64,000 nucleotides of DNA, taken from the NCBI RefSeq assembly GCF_000004075.3, contig NC_026656.2, positions 15,927,599-15,991,598 of the forward strand, given 5' to 3'. Every line of letters starts with the position of its first letter. Positions within the stretch are counted from its first letter, which is position 1. Shown in pieces: positions 49,901 to 63,300 of the stretch. The DNA is from Cucumis sativus (lineage: Eukaryota > Streptophyta > Magnoliopsida > Cucurbitales > Cucurbitaceae). A model generated the notes under the pieces. That model saw only the letters and a list, made by a program, of their open reading frames with translations, ran no database searches and was not told the origin of the DNA. A program made the translations under genes and the position numbers.

Positions 49901-50042
49901 AAGAAGGCCAATGATACAATGCTGAATTACTTGTTAGTTTGAACATAGATCACAACAATGTAAGATCATATAATCTTCATAGAATTAGTAAATGGAAGAA
50001 CCAGTAGTAGTTTGGAGTATGAATACATCATGAAACCCGGTA
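46907..50042. other. AT-rich intergenic DNA
   Basis: The SCPL 5' flank, then AT-rich sequence without a supported gene. It contains the tgatacat-type repeat listed separately (47,940-48,260) and long low-complexity stretches to 49,300. Open frames here are AT-rich and unconvincing. Confidence 0.5.
47940..48260 (+). repeat. Degenerate tgatacatc minisatellite
   Basis: More than 15 imperfect copies of a tgatacat(c/t)-like word occur at irregular spacing of about 10-20 bp, e.g. tctgatacatctgatattt, ttgatacatctaatactc, tttgatacactcgatatc. Related words fade out through ~48,430. Confidence 0.75.
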
Positions 50043-53000
50043 TCATGGTATCCGATCCTGTCTACAGTTAAATATTTTTTGTGTTGAGTTATCTAAGTCG
50101 AAAAGCCCTTCATCATGCCAAATATCAACCAAGAAATCTACCATCTCCTGCCAGCCACGTCACAAGCATCAAAAAACGTTAAACATAGTTCGAAAATCAA
50201 CCGATAGAACCTAAAATATATAGTTATATAAGAGATATGTGCTGCTATATAAGTCTCCCAAGAACTCTGGAACCTCCCTTTTCGAGTTTTCGTGTTTTCG
50301 TGTTTTCGTGTGGATGCCACTGAAGTCTGTCTAATCAAAATGTCTAACTTAGTCCATTCTAACCCACTCTATTTACCAGACAAAATCTCCCAAACACTCT
50401 CTCAACAAACTCATTAGCTTGCTTATCAGGGCTTTATTGGTAACCATTTGATGATGTATTTTTTTGTTTTTGAACATTAAGTCTATAAATAACACTTTTA
50501 TCCATTGGTTTCAATGTTTTGTTGTCTACATTTTAGGAGTGTTTTCAAATCAAAACCAAAATTCGACAACTAAAAAAATAGGTTTCAAATACTTGTTTTT
50601 GTTTTTAAAAATTGGATTGAGTACTATAGGACATGTATTTTAGTTCGTATGTTAATTTACATTAACTGGTGTTTAATTGTTTATACAATATTTTAGAATT
50701 AATTAGTTTTTAATTGTTTATACTATATTTTAGAATTAATTAATTGTCTTTAATTGTTTATACAATATTTTAGAAATAATTAGTGTTTAATTGCTTATAC
50801 TGTATTTTAGAATTAATTAGTTAATTGTCTTATTTTCTTGTAAAGGCTTAAAACTACAAATACCTAATTTAAGGTTGTAATAAGAATTTTTTTGTCATCA
50901 ATTTGAAAATATATAACTTGTGATCTTTGGAGAGAGTTTTCTCAACGAGGGATGAATTTCCCTTCTTCAGGCATGAATTTGACTTAATATCTTTCTCGCT
51001 AGCAGCATTGTTCAAATGTTTATATGGGAAATATGAAAACCATGAGTAACAAATTAGGAGAAAACATGCACACCTTTTTTTTTAAAAAAAAAAGGTTACT
51101 AAATAGGGCCTAAGATATCCATAATACCTCAAGAACTTTCTCCTAATGATGTACCTATCATATCAGAACCAGGAACACGTGCAACAGCAACAGAAGAATC
51201 AACGAGCAATTTATTGAGCAAGCATATGGACTAATATAGTGTGTATATATAACTATTAAACTACCAATTTACCAAAAAGCTTAAAGCTTGTGGTTGAAGG
51301 CAATTTTAATTATATATCACCAACACTCCCTCTCACTTGTGGACTTGAAATATTTGAAAGGCCAACAAGTGAAAATCGATTTAAATTGGGAGGAAACGAC
51401 AATGCAGAGGCATGAACACCTACTCTGATACCATATTAAACTACCAATTCACCCAAAAGTTTAAGCTTGTGGTTGAAGGAAAAATTATATATCACCAATA
51501 ACAAAACAGCATGAACTTTTCAGAAGCTTACCGGAAGAGGTATTGGCTCACTGAAGGGATCGTTAGTGGAGAGCAGATCTTCATATGCTGTTGACCAGCT
51601 GCAAATTTAAAGTGAACAGTTCATCACTTAGATTATGTTCATATTGAATATTTCTTTATTGGAAAGGGAGAAAGTAAAGAAAAGCAACAGATGAGATCAA
51701 ATATTTGTTCATTAAAGAATGGAAAAGGTGTCTTCCTTCAAGAATGGAAAAGATGAGATCAGCATGAACTTTTTGTTTTTAATAAACAACCGCTTTCATT
51801 TACAATGCAAAACCTGTTGCCTCACTTACAATGATGAGTCCCAGCTACTCAGAATTACAAATCATCTTAATTTGTTAGTCATGGGGACTTACGGTGATAT
51901 GAATCAAGAAATCAGAATTGAATCAAATGAAGAAGTTGAAGAGGTGTCATGCTTGGAAGTTGAAGAGTTATTTGAGCAACTCAAAAGTCATAAAATTAAA
52001 TGTTTAAGGAATTATGTATTTATGTTTTTTCATTTATTTTGGTAGTTGAAAGGATATAAAATTAAATGTTGTGACCTTTCATTTCATATTTTAATTAGTA
52101 TAAACAGAGTTGTAGTTTCCACATTTAAAGAAGAATTTGGGATGAAATCTAAAAACTCTAAAATGTAAAATTTTGTTCTTGTGTGTTCTTGTGATAGAAT
52201 GCATGAATATTTGGAGCATTCAAGTGAGGATTGATCCGTCTTGTTTGTGGAGTGCTTCAAAGATCAAGGGTTGATGGAAGTTTCAAAACTTTGTCCGATC
52301 CTTGGTTTCTTAGATCATCTAAGTAACTTGAATCTAGCATTTCTTAGGGGTTGAAATCAAAATGATTTTGTGGCTGCTGGGGTTGTGTTCTTTCTAGTCT
52401 TGTTGTTTAACATGGTTCTTAGATCCAATGTCCAAGGGTTTCTTATCATTTATGGTATATGGTTATGGACAAGTTTGTGGAAGATACCACATTAAAAAAA
52501 TCAAGAGAGCTCAAGATGGATGAAACCTCAAATTATTTATTATAGTGTTTGAGTCCAGTCTAAAAAGCAAAAATTGGGACATGATTCAAGAGTGGTGTAC
52601 CCAAAGAGGCATCATCTTGAGGCAGCACATGAATAATCCCACATTAAAAAATAAGCCTTACAATTTTTATAAAAATAGATGAGCTACTCTTCCCATCACC
52701 AATTAGTTTTTGAGATGGAATTGGTGAGGCCCCTAGTTTGGAAAATAATAGGATTATTATGAGAATATTAGTATGATTATTACTTATTAGAATGAGCATA
52801 TCAGACAGTGAGTTTTTTAGGACTTTTAGTAATAAACAGGGGGAGTGGGTTGAGGGCAAAGGGTGTGAAGAATTTTACGGGATTTTCTTTGGAAAATTTG
52901 GGAGACGATTCTCAACCTTTACAGTGTGCTGAGGTATATTGTAGTTTTTCATTGATATGGTAATATATATTTCTATATTTAGTGTTTTTGTTTGTTCTTT

Positions 53001-54909
53001 GTGTTCTTGAGTGCTCTTGTTAGGAGGGATCCTAACAGAACCCCATGTTATCTAATAGAGTTACTCCCACCAAAGAGTTAATGACTCAAGAACTACTGGA
53101 CATTTTTTTTATTTCAACCATTTATCTAATTTCATTGGGGTGCCCATAGTAATTTGTACCTTGACATTTTAAAAAGGTTTGCTTAAATTCTATACGCTCA
53201 AGTTAGTAATATATTCAGACATGGTTTGATCCTAAATTCTATACGCTCAAGTTAGTAATTTGCTGTTATTTTTCTGGGTTCACTTTAATACTATTTTAGT
53301 GTTTCGTTGAACTTCATAACCACAGTAAGATTTCTTGTTCAACTTTCACTGTACGTGCAGAAATCTCCATTTTATTATGATTATGAGCTTCCTTTCAGAT
53401 TCTATCAACTAAACTACTCGCAAGCAAAAGCATGACATGGAACGATAAACTATTCTGCAACTGAGATATCACCTTATCATTGATTCCCTTTCCATTCTTT
53501 GTTGTTGTTGAGAATTTTTATCGACCCACTTCTTTCTACTCTCGTGCCAACAAATTGCAGCTACAAAAAAAGACGTGGGTTATTATGATCAGGGAATATA
53601 TATTTAAACCAAACATAATGATGAAAAAGTTACCGTCACTATTTTAAGAAATCTAAGCTTGAAGAAACAAAAATTCCTTAAAAGGACACGAACATTTAGA
53701 TGTCAGAAGTACAGCTGTCGCATGAATCAACCAACTTCCTAATATCTATTTGGGCTGGGACTTGGCCGATATATCCTACTAGCCCATCCAGATGTTCTAC
53801 TTTAGTTGGATGACTATAATAAGTAGCCATTTTAGGAATAATACTTAGTATATAGCAACAATTTTAAAAATTTGTAAATATAGCAATTTCTATCGGTGAG
53901 ACTTCTATTGTTAATAGACTCTTATAGTATATTAGTGATAGACCAATATTTGCAACATGGTTTGTCGTCTGAATAATTCAATCCATTAAACATAAAAGTA
54001 TACAGTGTTGAGATTTCCATATTCCCTCACAAAACCTCTTCCTTTCTCCAACCATAACTACTGGTCCATTTTCCTCAGTCTTTCTTTCAGTTTTGCCTGA
54101 CTTCCACCTTTAGCATTCACGCGCATTTACCAAATTCAGAAAACTCAGATCAATTCAATGATTCCGTCACCATTTCATTTCGCAGTTAAGAAAGCAAGTG
54201 TAACAATATCAACACCTTCTAAGATTAAACTGGGATTTTTTATTATTTTTAAAGAAACAGAGATTCCATGGAGAAATGTGGAAACATATAAGGGCATATA
54301 ACAAACAAGCCCATCAAAAGAATCCCCAACCCTAATTATAAGAAAGGACTCCAATCTAAAAGAATGATCAAGCTGGAAATTAGAAACAATAATAATAAGT
54401 ATTAACGGAACTCCCAATGCTCACCTCTAAATCCCTCAATCTCTCTTAGATCTTATATTGTTCCTCTCCAGCTAAATACCCCCACAAACAAAATGGCGAA
54501 AATACAAGTCCACCACAGAGCTACCCAAGTGAGGGAGTAAAATTGGAGCATCTAAATTAACTGAAAACACAAATTGCAATAGAGAACCTCAAAACAATTC
54601 ACATGAACAGAACCAAACAACGAGTTGTGCGTCTTCTTTTTCTCTTCGAGCATTTATTCCAAACTTCCAAGCTCCACGGGGTCATCAGTTATAGGAAACA
54701 TGATACAAGCACAAAAGAAATACTAATCCCCAAAAACTAACAAACAGGTGGCTTATCCCTATCAAATTCAATAGATGCTTGCTTACCCTGATTAACAAAC
54801 GTGGGGAGCTCAAGTCTTTTTCAGCAGGCTTTTTCACTTCACTAGAAGATGAAGAACGGCCCATAGTCGGTTTCTCTTTTGAATGAGAACTTTTTTTATT
54901 CATCTCCAT
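50043..54909 (-). CDS. DUF4050-family protein (plant Gag1-like clamp type)
   Basis: A plant protein of unknown function. Coding exons (minus): 54909-54787 (exon opens at 54938), 53560-53473, 51598-51532, 50147-50043. Joined, they read MEMNKKSSHSKEKPTMGRSS, ...EKDLELPTFVNQ, AAICWHESRKKWVDKNSQQQ, SWSTAYEDLLSTNDPFSEPI, then PLPEMVDFLVDIWHDEGLFD plus a 14-residue tail. The FVN(Q/H)..W...R..W, YE.LL....PF..PIPL.EMVDFLVD(I/V)W..EGL(F/Y)D signature identifies DUF4050 (PF13259). All introns are GT-AG with matching phases. Exon 1 needs one missing base (~54,810) to join AEKDL to ELPTFVNQ. A non-coding first exon seems to lie at ~56,785-57,060. The third intron holds a 244-bp miniature retrotransposon. 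The tail beyond EGLFD is longer than family members I recall. Confidence 0.8.
50665..50830 (+). repeat. Four diverged tandem copies (~50 bp) in DUF4050 intron
   Basis: The block tttaattgtttatacaatat / tttagaattaattag repeats four times with small changes (tactatatttt, tactgtatttt, agaaataattag). It lies in the intron between the last two coding exons. Confidence 0.85.
51254..51497 (-). mobile_element. Miniature LTR retrotransposon (TRIM/SMART-like), 244 bp
   Basis: Terminal direct repeats 51,254-51,322 (69 bp) and 51,434-51,497 (64 bp), both tattaaactaccaatt...tatatatcacca, enclose only 111 bp. Read on minus: TGGTGATATATAA opens each LTR; the primer-binding site TGGTATCAGAGTA (51,421-51,433) abuts the 5' LTR; and a purine tract AAGTGAGAGGGAGTGT (51,323-51,338) abuts the 3' LTR. 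A perfect 5-bp target duplication ATAAC flanks it (51,249-51,253 and 51,498-51,502). Nothing is coded, so it needs proteins in trans. It lies 33 bp from exon 51,598-51,532 of the DUF4050 gene, same orientation. The LTR 3' end is TA rather than CA. Confidence 0.85.
53850..53965. repeat. Short repeat-like element with internal hairpin
   Basis: The sequence tatagcaacaattttaaaaa, then tatagcaatttctatcggtg, and the self-complementary ctattgttaatagac / tagtgatagaccaat resembles a MITE-like repeat type with nested ctat..atag arms. The boundaries are not defined. Confidence 0.4.
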
Positions 54910-55089
54910 CTTCTCTGAAGCAGTAGATTCAATCCTTCCTGCAACGATGAAGCAAGTATTTCTTTTAGAAGCCCAACAAGCAGTACTCTTACTAAAAAGA
55001 ACAGAAAGTTCTGACATAATAATTATCCCTATCTTCAGAGAACAACCAGTACTTAGCATGTGTGTGCAATACATACATTCATATACACT

Positions 55090-56780
55090 TTTTTTATCCT
55101 CTGGAGCCTGGAATCAGAAACAAAAAGACATGCTGAAAACCATTTCAACTGACAATAGAAATCAATATTCACAAAATTTCAACAAATATTCTCACCACAA
55201 GTTTCATATATGCTGCAATTAAAACAATCGCCTAGTTTCACAAATGAAACCCACAATCTAGTTGAGCCATCAGAACTTGTCCCAAAACAAAAATCGGTGA
55301 ACTTCTTATTTGAACTGCTTCACAGAATAAAACTGGCAAAGAAACTAGTTGGTGCCTGGTGGTCAGCTGTAGTGAAAAAAATTTGTGAAGACACATACAT
55401 AACATAATACATGTGAAATTTGTCTGAAGTTGTAAAGCGGTTATATCCATTATGAATCCAGTTAACAATTGAGTTTAAATCAGGACCTAATTTTCAATAG
55501 GAGAAGGAGAACATATTGCAAATAAGTTTTTTAACAGAAATGATTTCTTTTATTGAGAAAGAACAAAGGCATACAAAAGAAACCACTCCACAGACGATCC
55601 TCTAAAGAAATGAGTTCCAACTGACAATAATGTTACCAAGCATTTAGTTACAAAAAGCCTTCAAAAATGAAATCTAAAGATAAAATGAAACTTCACGGAA
55701 AACGAAAGATTACTTAGAAGTTGGATCCTTATTGACCACCACCCCCCCAAACACTCTGGTATTTCTCCTCTCAAATGTCTCATAACAGAGAGCATACTCC
55801 AGTGAGCCACATGAAGCGCCACTTTCCAAACATAGGCAGAGATGCCGAGTTTATAAACAAATTTCTTAAGTAACCCTGTGACCTCTAAGAGAAATTTTCA
55901 AATCATGAACCGTGAAAGTTTCAGGATCCTCAGATTTTCCTTGCTTCCCTAGTCTAAAGTATGAACTAAGCCAATACATATTTAATTATTTATAACCCTT
56001 GTCTCTTGAACTGAAAGATTTAAACCTGTTTCTTGCATCATAGTGCAGACGAGACAATTTTTCCCTTATCCATTTCGATGATATAAAATGCATACAACTG
56101 AATCATCATTGTCCCTTTTTTGTCAAGAAACACAAAGAGCTTCCACAATTTTCCTTGTAAAAATCAAACATCACCACAATTTATCGTCGTGGTCTATGAA
56201 AATTCAGACCATTGATCCAGATTTGAGAACCCAGACTCTCGACTAATGAGCCAGACAGGTAAATTAACAGAAATTTAACACCACTCCTCCCATAAAGAAA
56301 TCAAACACAAGATAGATCTTCATAGTTCAAAGCATAAGGAATTGTATGTATCTCAAGGAAATGCTCAATTCTTATTAAAAAAGTACTCACCCGACCTCAA
56401 ATTCCTTCGCCTTCAATCGTCAATTAAACACTTCCAATCAGTTTAGTGGATCCAGATCATAATGGAAAACGAGAGACAACAGTTCGCAATTCCTCAACCT
56501 ACCCTAACCTAACTGCAAAATTCACCCATTTTCCAAAAGAAAAACGTATTAAACTCGAAAGAAAATGAAGAGTACAAAAAAAGGACAGATTCTTCGGGAA
56601 CAAATAAAAATCCAGTAAGAAGACCCACCAGCAGATTCTCGACAAAACGATATACATTTGGCCCAATAAACATCCAAGCGCCCATTTCCATGGGAAAAAA
56701 CCCACAGAATCGAAAATCCAAATCAAAACAACAGAAAGAAGAGAAGAAACAGATTCCCCAGAAACAAGAGCATCAAAATC
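55090..56780. other. Large 5' intron of the DUF4050 gene
   Basis: Between the putative non-coding first exon (~57,050-56,785) and the first coding exon (54,938). A donor-like gtatgg follows ccacttcgag on minus at ~56,785. No separate gene is seen; open frames on minus at 56,499-56,843 are T-rich and intron-like. Confidence 0.4.
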
Positions 56781-56784
56781 CATA

Positions 56785-57060
56785 CCTCGAAGTGGAAACG
56801 TCACAAAAGCATTATTCCAGTGGATACAGAAGAACAAACACAATGCGATTAAAAAAAATCCAATCTCGGTATCTGGGTTCGATCGAAAATAAACAAATCC
56901 CGATCACGAAGCCCACAGAAAATGGAATTGAAACGAGGAGAGAAGAAGAAAAAAACCGGAATCGGGAATCGTATTCGTCAATTTGTGTTTTTGGTGATGC
57001 ATGGCGTTTTCTTCTCCGATTTGACGACTCAGCGTCGATTGCTGACATGGACTTTGATTA
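56785..57060 (-). other. Putative non-coding first exon of the DUF4050 gene
   Basis: A GC-richer island on minus with CT-rich leader-like sequence and several short upstream open frames, ending at CCACTTCGAG/gtatgg. It has no in-frame link to the DUF4050 CDS. The transcription start is probably just above 57,060; the assignment is inference from position and composition. Confidence 0.4.
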
Positions 57061-58390
57061 AGAATGGATAATGGATTTAAGCTATATTTTATTACTATTG
57101 ACGTGGATTGACGAAAAGCCCCTCTACCTAACGAATGGGTAAGGGGTATTTTCGTCATTATACGCGGCGCGGCGACCCTTTTGCTTGTATTGAAATTACC
57201 AATTTGAGAAATCAAAATTAGGTTTAATAATACTAGTAAGGATTTATGATGCACTCACCTAATACTAGTAGGGCGCAATATGAAAATATGTAGAATTATT
57301 CTAAGAACAAAATAAAAAGTTGGCTACATCCTTCTCGTCTCTTCATCGTCATCGTCGCATGAAAATAAAATTACCCGATACCTTTCTACATTTGTACAGT
57401 AAACAATGGATAACATATGAGTTTGATTCATCATTGCAATCAATTTAGTTAAATAATATTTTTTAAAATACTACTTTGCATAAAGGGCATTTAAACAAAA
57501 AAATATATATATATAATATGTAACATGGGAATAAAATAATTGTATATATAATACAAGAATTAGTAAAAGACTGAAATAACTCATTTATAGTTATAATTTT
57601 GGACGTTCCTTTCCAAGTTTATTGAATTAAGAGTTATTAGTGGTCGTTGTTATTATTGATAATTTGTTATTAGTTGCTATGGCTGATGGCTACTATAAAT
57701 GATTTTTTATTTGTCATCGTTAGGAATGTTTCTTTTCGTTTTTCTTAAATTGAAAAATTTCGTTAATAGTTGTCATAAGTTTATGTCATAAGTTTATGTC
57801 ATAAGTTTATGTCATTGGTAGATAATGTTGTTAGGGATAACTTTCAAATTGAGAAATTCATTGTAAGTTGTTGTCATTGATCTCAGTTATTAGCGATACT
57901 TCTATCAACAATAGCCACTTAAAGGTATACTTGACATTGGTCAACTTTTTTATATATTTGTAAATATTTTATGATTGTGCTATATTTTAAATTTATTTAT
58001 AAACTAGTAAGTGTAATAATTTAGAAAGTTACATGGATCCATTGTTATTAGTTTGAAGAATGATACTTGGAAACAAACCATATTGTTTATAAAATTTGAG
58101 ATTGGTTGCATTCCTGGATTTGATTCTTCCAACATATGTGAAATGCGTATGTAAATAGAAAAAAGAAAAATTCATAATGAAACTTATATATTATTTAAAA
58201 GGTAATTTTAGGAGATCAAAATCAAACATTTAGTTATAAACAGAAGTGGAAAACAGCAGATCTATAGCATATATAATAAATAATTTAAATTTCTTAGTAT
58301 ATAAATAATTCTAGTAATTTTGAGATATATATTTTAAAATTTTAAATATTCATTAGTTATAATAATTATTATGCCGTTGATTATACAAAT
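57061..58390. other. AT-rich intergenic DNA with a 14-bp triplication
   Basis: No gene is supported. gtcataagtttat occurs three times in tandem at ~57,772-57,813. The last ~100 bp lead into the tRNA gene. Confidence 0.5.
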
Positions 58391-58482
58391 CCGACCTTAG
58401 CTCAGTTGGTAGAGCGGAGGACTGTAGTGGGAATATCCAATCTGTAATCCTTAGGTCGCTGGTTCGAATCCGGCAGGTCGGA
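58391..58482 (+). tRNA. tRNA-Tyr (GUA), intron-containing
   Basis: Acceptor stem CCGACCT pairs with AGGTCGG, discriminator A. Box A is TTAGCTCAGTTGG and box B GGTTCGAATCC. The anticodon GTA lies at 58,424-58,426. A 19-nt intron (58,428-58,446) sits after base 37, the canonical nuclear tRNA-Tyr position. The anticodon stem is GAGGA with TCCTT. The upstream tataca...caa and downstream T-run fit a plant Pol III gene. It looks intact and functional. Confidence 0.97.
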
Positions 58483-58485
58483 GTC

Positions 58486-58492
58486 TTTTTTT
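58486..58492 (+). terminator. Pol III terminator of tRNA-Tyr
   Basis: A run of seven T starts four bases after the tRNA 3' end, followed by further T-runs. Confidence 0.85.
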
Positions 58493-60352
58493 CTTTTTCT
58501 TTTTCTTCTTATTCAAGTCTTTGACTTTAATTGGCATATTCACATTTTGTTCCTTTAAATGGAAGACTAATTGATCCAAATGACATCTATCTTTAAAATT
58601 AATAAAACCTAGTCTTTTACATACATTGCTAACTACTATACCATTAAATGTCTTCTCTCATAAATTTTTAAAACGTTTAGTTGGTTTACTGTGTGCTTTA
58701 AAACAATTGTCATACATCACTTAAGATATGATTATCCATATCTCGTCTATCTCGATGGCATATGTATTAAAAGTCGATCATAATGCTCACTCTCTTTTAC
58801 ATAATAAAACGAAAGATAGAAATATATTTTTCATCCATATTCTTTTGAAAAATGAAAGATAATTTTAAAAGACTTTGAATCACAAGCCATCAAATAATTA
58901 ATTAAGAAAACAAATGGATAAACAAGAAAAATGAACCATCAATTAATAATATTATTAGATACAAATATATGATTTTATTCCTCATCTCACCACACCACCA
59001 CATCACGCGATCAGTATGATGGCTGGCACAGTTTATGAAACAACAATCACTCTCAAATTTAAGCCCTTTGAGATTCTCAATTTATGAATAATAATATTAA
59101 TAAAAAATAAGTTACGAACAAATTGTGATTTTTAAAACCAATAGCAATTTATAAAACATCCATGTGTTTACTTACCCTTTGTCATATCAATACTAGCTTG
59201 ATATGATTATACAATTTGTCTTCCAATAAATAGTCATCTATTACCTATTATAAAACAATATGAATGGTTCCAATCTGGTAGGTTGAAATTTTTTAACTTT
59301 CATTTTTTATTATTTTCAAAGAAAATATTGTTTCCATCCATAGGTTTTTAGTTTAGATTTTATTGAGTCTTTAATTCCAAGATGTTATACATTTAAATAT
59401 TTAATTTTGATTTTGTTTTAATATATAAGTATTAAAATGTTACAATTTTACCCCTAGCATTATAGCTTTGTTTCAATTTGATTTCATATATTTCAAGATA
59501 CTACATTTTTAACCTCAAAATTTGAGTAAATACTCGCTTTCAAACACCTCTTTATTTCTTTGATACATAACATCTCATCACTCAAATGTCTGATATCCCT
59601 ACCGTCTTCCTTGATCGTTACCTCCACTTTAGATGTCCTACAAAATGTTATATGCTATTTCTTTCTGATCGATTCTAACTACCACAACATGACTTTAAAA
59701 TGCCACAAGTGTCGTACCCTAAGTTCACTCTATCGATATTAACATTTTCAAAATTTTTACTTTAGCAAATTGTGTGTGTGTGTTTTAATATTTTGGTGTG
59801 AGTTGATGTTAAATGGGAGTTTTGGAAATTTTTTACATTTTCCCTAACATGTTCAAGATATTTTCTCTAATTTTTTTGTTTTTTGGTTAGAATCTTTGTT
59901 ATGAACAATAGAATTCCAAAGGATTTCGTGGTTGAAAGTGTTCATCTTTCTTCTTTCGTACTCTCTCCCAAGTTTGTTTATTCTATTACAAATTTGCAAC
60001 TTATGTGATTTAAATTAATAAACAACGTTTAAGTTAAAAGAGGGGTTGATTGCAATCCTTTAAAAAGCACAAAAAGTACAAACTGAGCAAATTGAAAATA
60101 TGAATGTGATTATAACTAACAAAATAGAACATGGGTGGTTCTTGCAATTTTGTTTAGGATTCAAGGTTGCATTTCCACAAAGAGTTCCAAGCAATTGGCC
60201 AACAAGGAAATGGATGATTTTTTCAAAGAGTTCCAAGGATTTGGGTAAAAGAAGACAATTCTATTCAATTAAACCTTCTTTTCTTCACTTTCATTTTTGT
60301 CCAAACACAATAATAAAAATGTGTGGTCTTCTTTAAGTTGCTACATCCTCCG
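58493..60352. other. AT-rich intergenic DNA and SPD1 5' flank
   Basis: No gene is supported. The sequence is AT-rich. The last ~250 bp hold a weak open frame (60,100-60,336) that I take to be chance or 5'UTR. Confidence 0.5.
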
Positions 60353-63300
60353 ATGGCTTCAACGGTCAATAACAGCTCGTATCTCGCTCTTGTGGCTCCC
60401 ACTTTCCCTCCAAAATCTTCATCCTGAAAAGGAGATACTCCGAATCTTCTTCTTCTTCTTCTCCATCATCAATCTTTCTAGTTCAACTCATTCTCAATCA
60501 CCCCACATCTGAGGTTCTCTTCATTTTGAATTTCGTAACAGGAATTGGGTTCTCAGAAGTTAAGGAGTTAGTGAGGATGAGAGCTTTGAATTCGCATTTT
60601 TTGCTGATTGATCTTCACAGTTCATGGCATTCGGCTAACCAAATCCCTATTTCGACTCTTGCATATCTGCAAAACTCTCATTCCGTTTCGAAATTCCCCT
60701 CGTCGTTTCGTCGAACACGTCCCGTGCGTAAAGGGGTTATTTCGTCTGAATCTTCGGCTCCGTCGTTTCGTTCCCCTGAAATTCGTCGGCCGTCGTCTGA
60801 TCGGTTGTTTTCAGGTAATGGGTTGTTGACGAATCTGTCGAATTCGAATTCTAGCTTGGATTTGGACTCTGCTTCGACTTCGTCGCAGTCGAAGGCTACT
60901 GCGGAGTTGGAGATGTTTATTGAACTTTTGCCTTCGAGGATGAGGAAGGAGCTGAGATCGCACACTGAATTTCGGGAATTGATTGAAGTGGTGTTGGATT
61001 TGGGGAGGAACCCAATTGCTAGGTTTCCATCGGGGACTGGCCCATTTCGGAAGAGCCTGTGAAGCATGAAGATCTAAGCCACGCGATAGCTAAGGTGATA
61101 ATTTGAGTATATTTTATCCTCCAAAATATTTATGGTTCACTGTCACTTGGATTATAATTAATGTTTATTTTCTGTATAATTTATGCATAAAGTTGGGAAT
61201 TGTGGATGAGCTGGAGTTTATTTTCATATGGAATGCTATGTAAGAATTAAGATTCAGCTCCCCTGTTGATGTATTTTACAATACATATTTTGCAGCGTTT
61301 AACTCGGTCCCTTTTGTGATTGGTTGTGTAGAATTTTACTGAAACATGGCACAAATTTGTGCTGTTAAATAACCAGGCTAGAAAGAAGACCGTATAGTTA
61401 AATAGGCCATTTAGAGGGTGAGATGAAATAAATTTGGGTTGGTTTGTTATTTAGGTTGGAGACTTCTCAGATGACAACCGATCTGGCATGGACAGATCTT
61501 TGCATCGGATAAGTGCAATTCGAAACCGTAAAATGCAAATTATTGGCCTTACCTGTCGGGTGGGACGTTCTATCTCTGGAAGTGCTGAGATCATTCGTGA
61601 TTTAGTAGAGGGTGGAGGTTCCATCTTGGTTATTGGACCGCCAGGAGTTGGGAAAACCACACTAATCAGGTATGTAAATTTACTAAGATTCTAAGAACAA
61701 CCGGAATCAATACCTTATTATTCTCAATTTTTTCTTGATTCTTGATTAGCAGCACATTGTACAAAGAAGTGTAAGAAAACTATTAGAGGCTACGTGTACT
61801 ATAAAAAGTCTTTGCATCAATGATCTCAAACCCCACACCATAAAAATGATGATATTGTTTTTCAACTTCCAACTCCAAGAATAGGCCATAAAGAATGAGC
61901 TAAACTGAACTTTGATTGAAGTCTTACATTGTTGAAGTTATGGTCTACCCTCCCTTTACTTACCATATCGAATTATGGAATAAAATCATTCTTTTGTATT
62001 CTTTGACTTGTGCAGAGAAATTGCTCGGATGTTGGCAGATGACCACAAGAAACGTGTTGTTATTGTGGATACTTCCAATGAAATTGGAGGTGATGGAGAT
62101 GTTCCCCATGCAGGAATAGGCAGTGCAAGGAGGATGCAAGTCCCTAATGTTAACATGCAGCACACGGTGAGAGCACAAGACACGATTATGGTTTTAACCA
62201 TTACTTCATTTGATAGACCCAAATCAAGGTTCGAGTTGGTTTCTTTGTAGGTTATGATTGAAGCAGTGGAGAACCACATGCCTGAAACCATAATCATTGA
62301 TGAAATTGGAACAGAACTTGAAGCACTAGCTGCCAGCACCATTGCTCAAAGAGGGGTTCAGCTGGTAGGGACAGCTCACGGGATCACCATTGACAACATC
62401 ATAAAAAATCCATCATTGCAAATCCTTGTTGGCGGCATCGAGGTGTGAAAAAAAATCCTTCTATTTCTCTCAGCCTGCATCCAATGCATTTGCATGTGTC
62501 TTTAACTAGAGTACAAAGCAATTGTTAATCCAATGTTCAATGAAGATGTGCTCCATGGCCATCATTTCTAGCACATCGTCGGGGAGGAAAAAAGTTATCT
62601 TGTGAACTGCTAGCTGTCTTGCAAATCCTGTTTTCTAAAGGGAAGTATATTGATGAAAGTTGCTCTCATTTTTGTTTTCTTGGACATAGAGTGTGACCCT
62701 CGGTGATGAGGAAGCAAGGAAAAGAAAAGTGCAGAAGACAATTCTTGAGAGAAAAGGACCTTCTACTTTTACCTGTGCAGTTGAGATGATATCCAAAACT
62801 GAATGTCGTGTTCATCACAGACTGGATACAACAGTTGATGCAATATTAGCAGGTACTTTCTCCACTAATTTGGAATTGTTAAACTGTAATCCTTTCCTTC
62901 TTACATTCTTGCAATTGATCATCTGCCATCTGTATTCTCATTGGTGTAGGAAAACCTCCTCTTTTTGAAGTACGTCATGTAGATACTTATGCTAACCATT
63001 CTATGGGTCATCACCAAATCATGTCAAGAGTCTTGGTCTTCACGAAAGATTACCTTCAAAAGATAGTAACATCATTGCTCATAGTGACTCTAACCTGAAA
63101 GTACGCCAGATGGAGACTTATGCTAACCATTCCGTGGAGTCGTCTCCAAAACACGAAACGATTCTTCAAGGAAGAGTAAATTTAAAAGATCTTAACGTCA
63201 TTGCTGATAATGATTCTGACATAGAAGACGTTGGCCACTTTTCTCATCAGCCTAAGAGTAGATCTGTGAGCAAAAAGAGCTCACCAGTGCAAGTCTATTC

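Noticed and set aside
51719..52045. 108-codon plus frame
   Set aside because: Lies in a DUF4050 intron on the opposite strand, no known domain, and partly made of a duplicated aatggaaaa.g.. word.
54737..54909. Separate 57-residue protein gene ending at TAG 54,737
   Set aside because: A GT donor at 54,786 and the match of the spliced product to DUF4050 show the downstream part is intron.
56499..56843. 114-codon hydrophobic minus frame
   Set aside because: T-rich intron sequence after the probable donor at 56,785; hydrophobicity reflects TTT/CTT codons.
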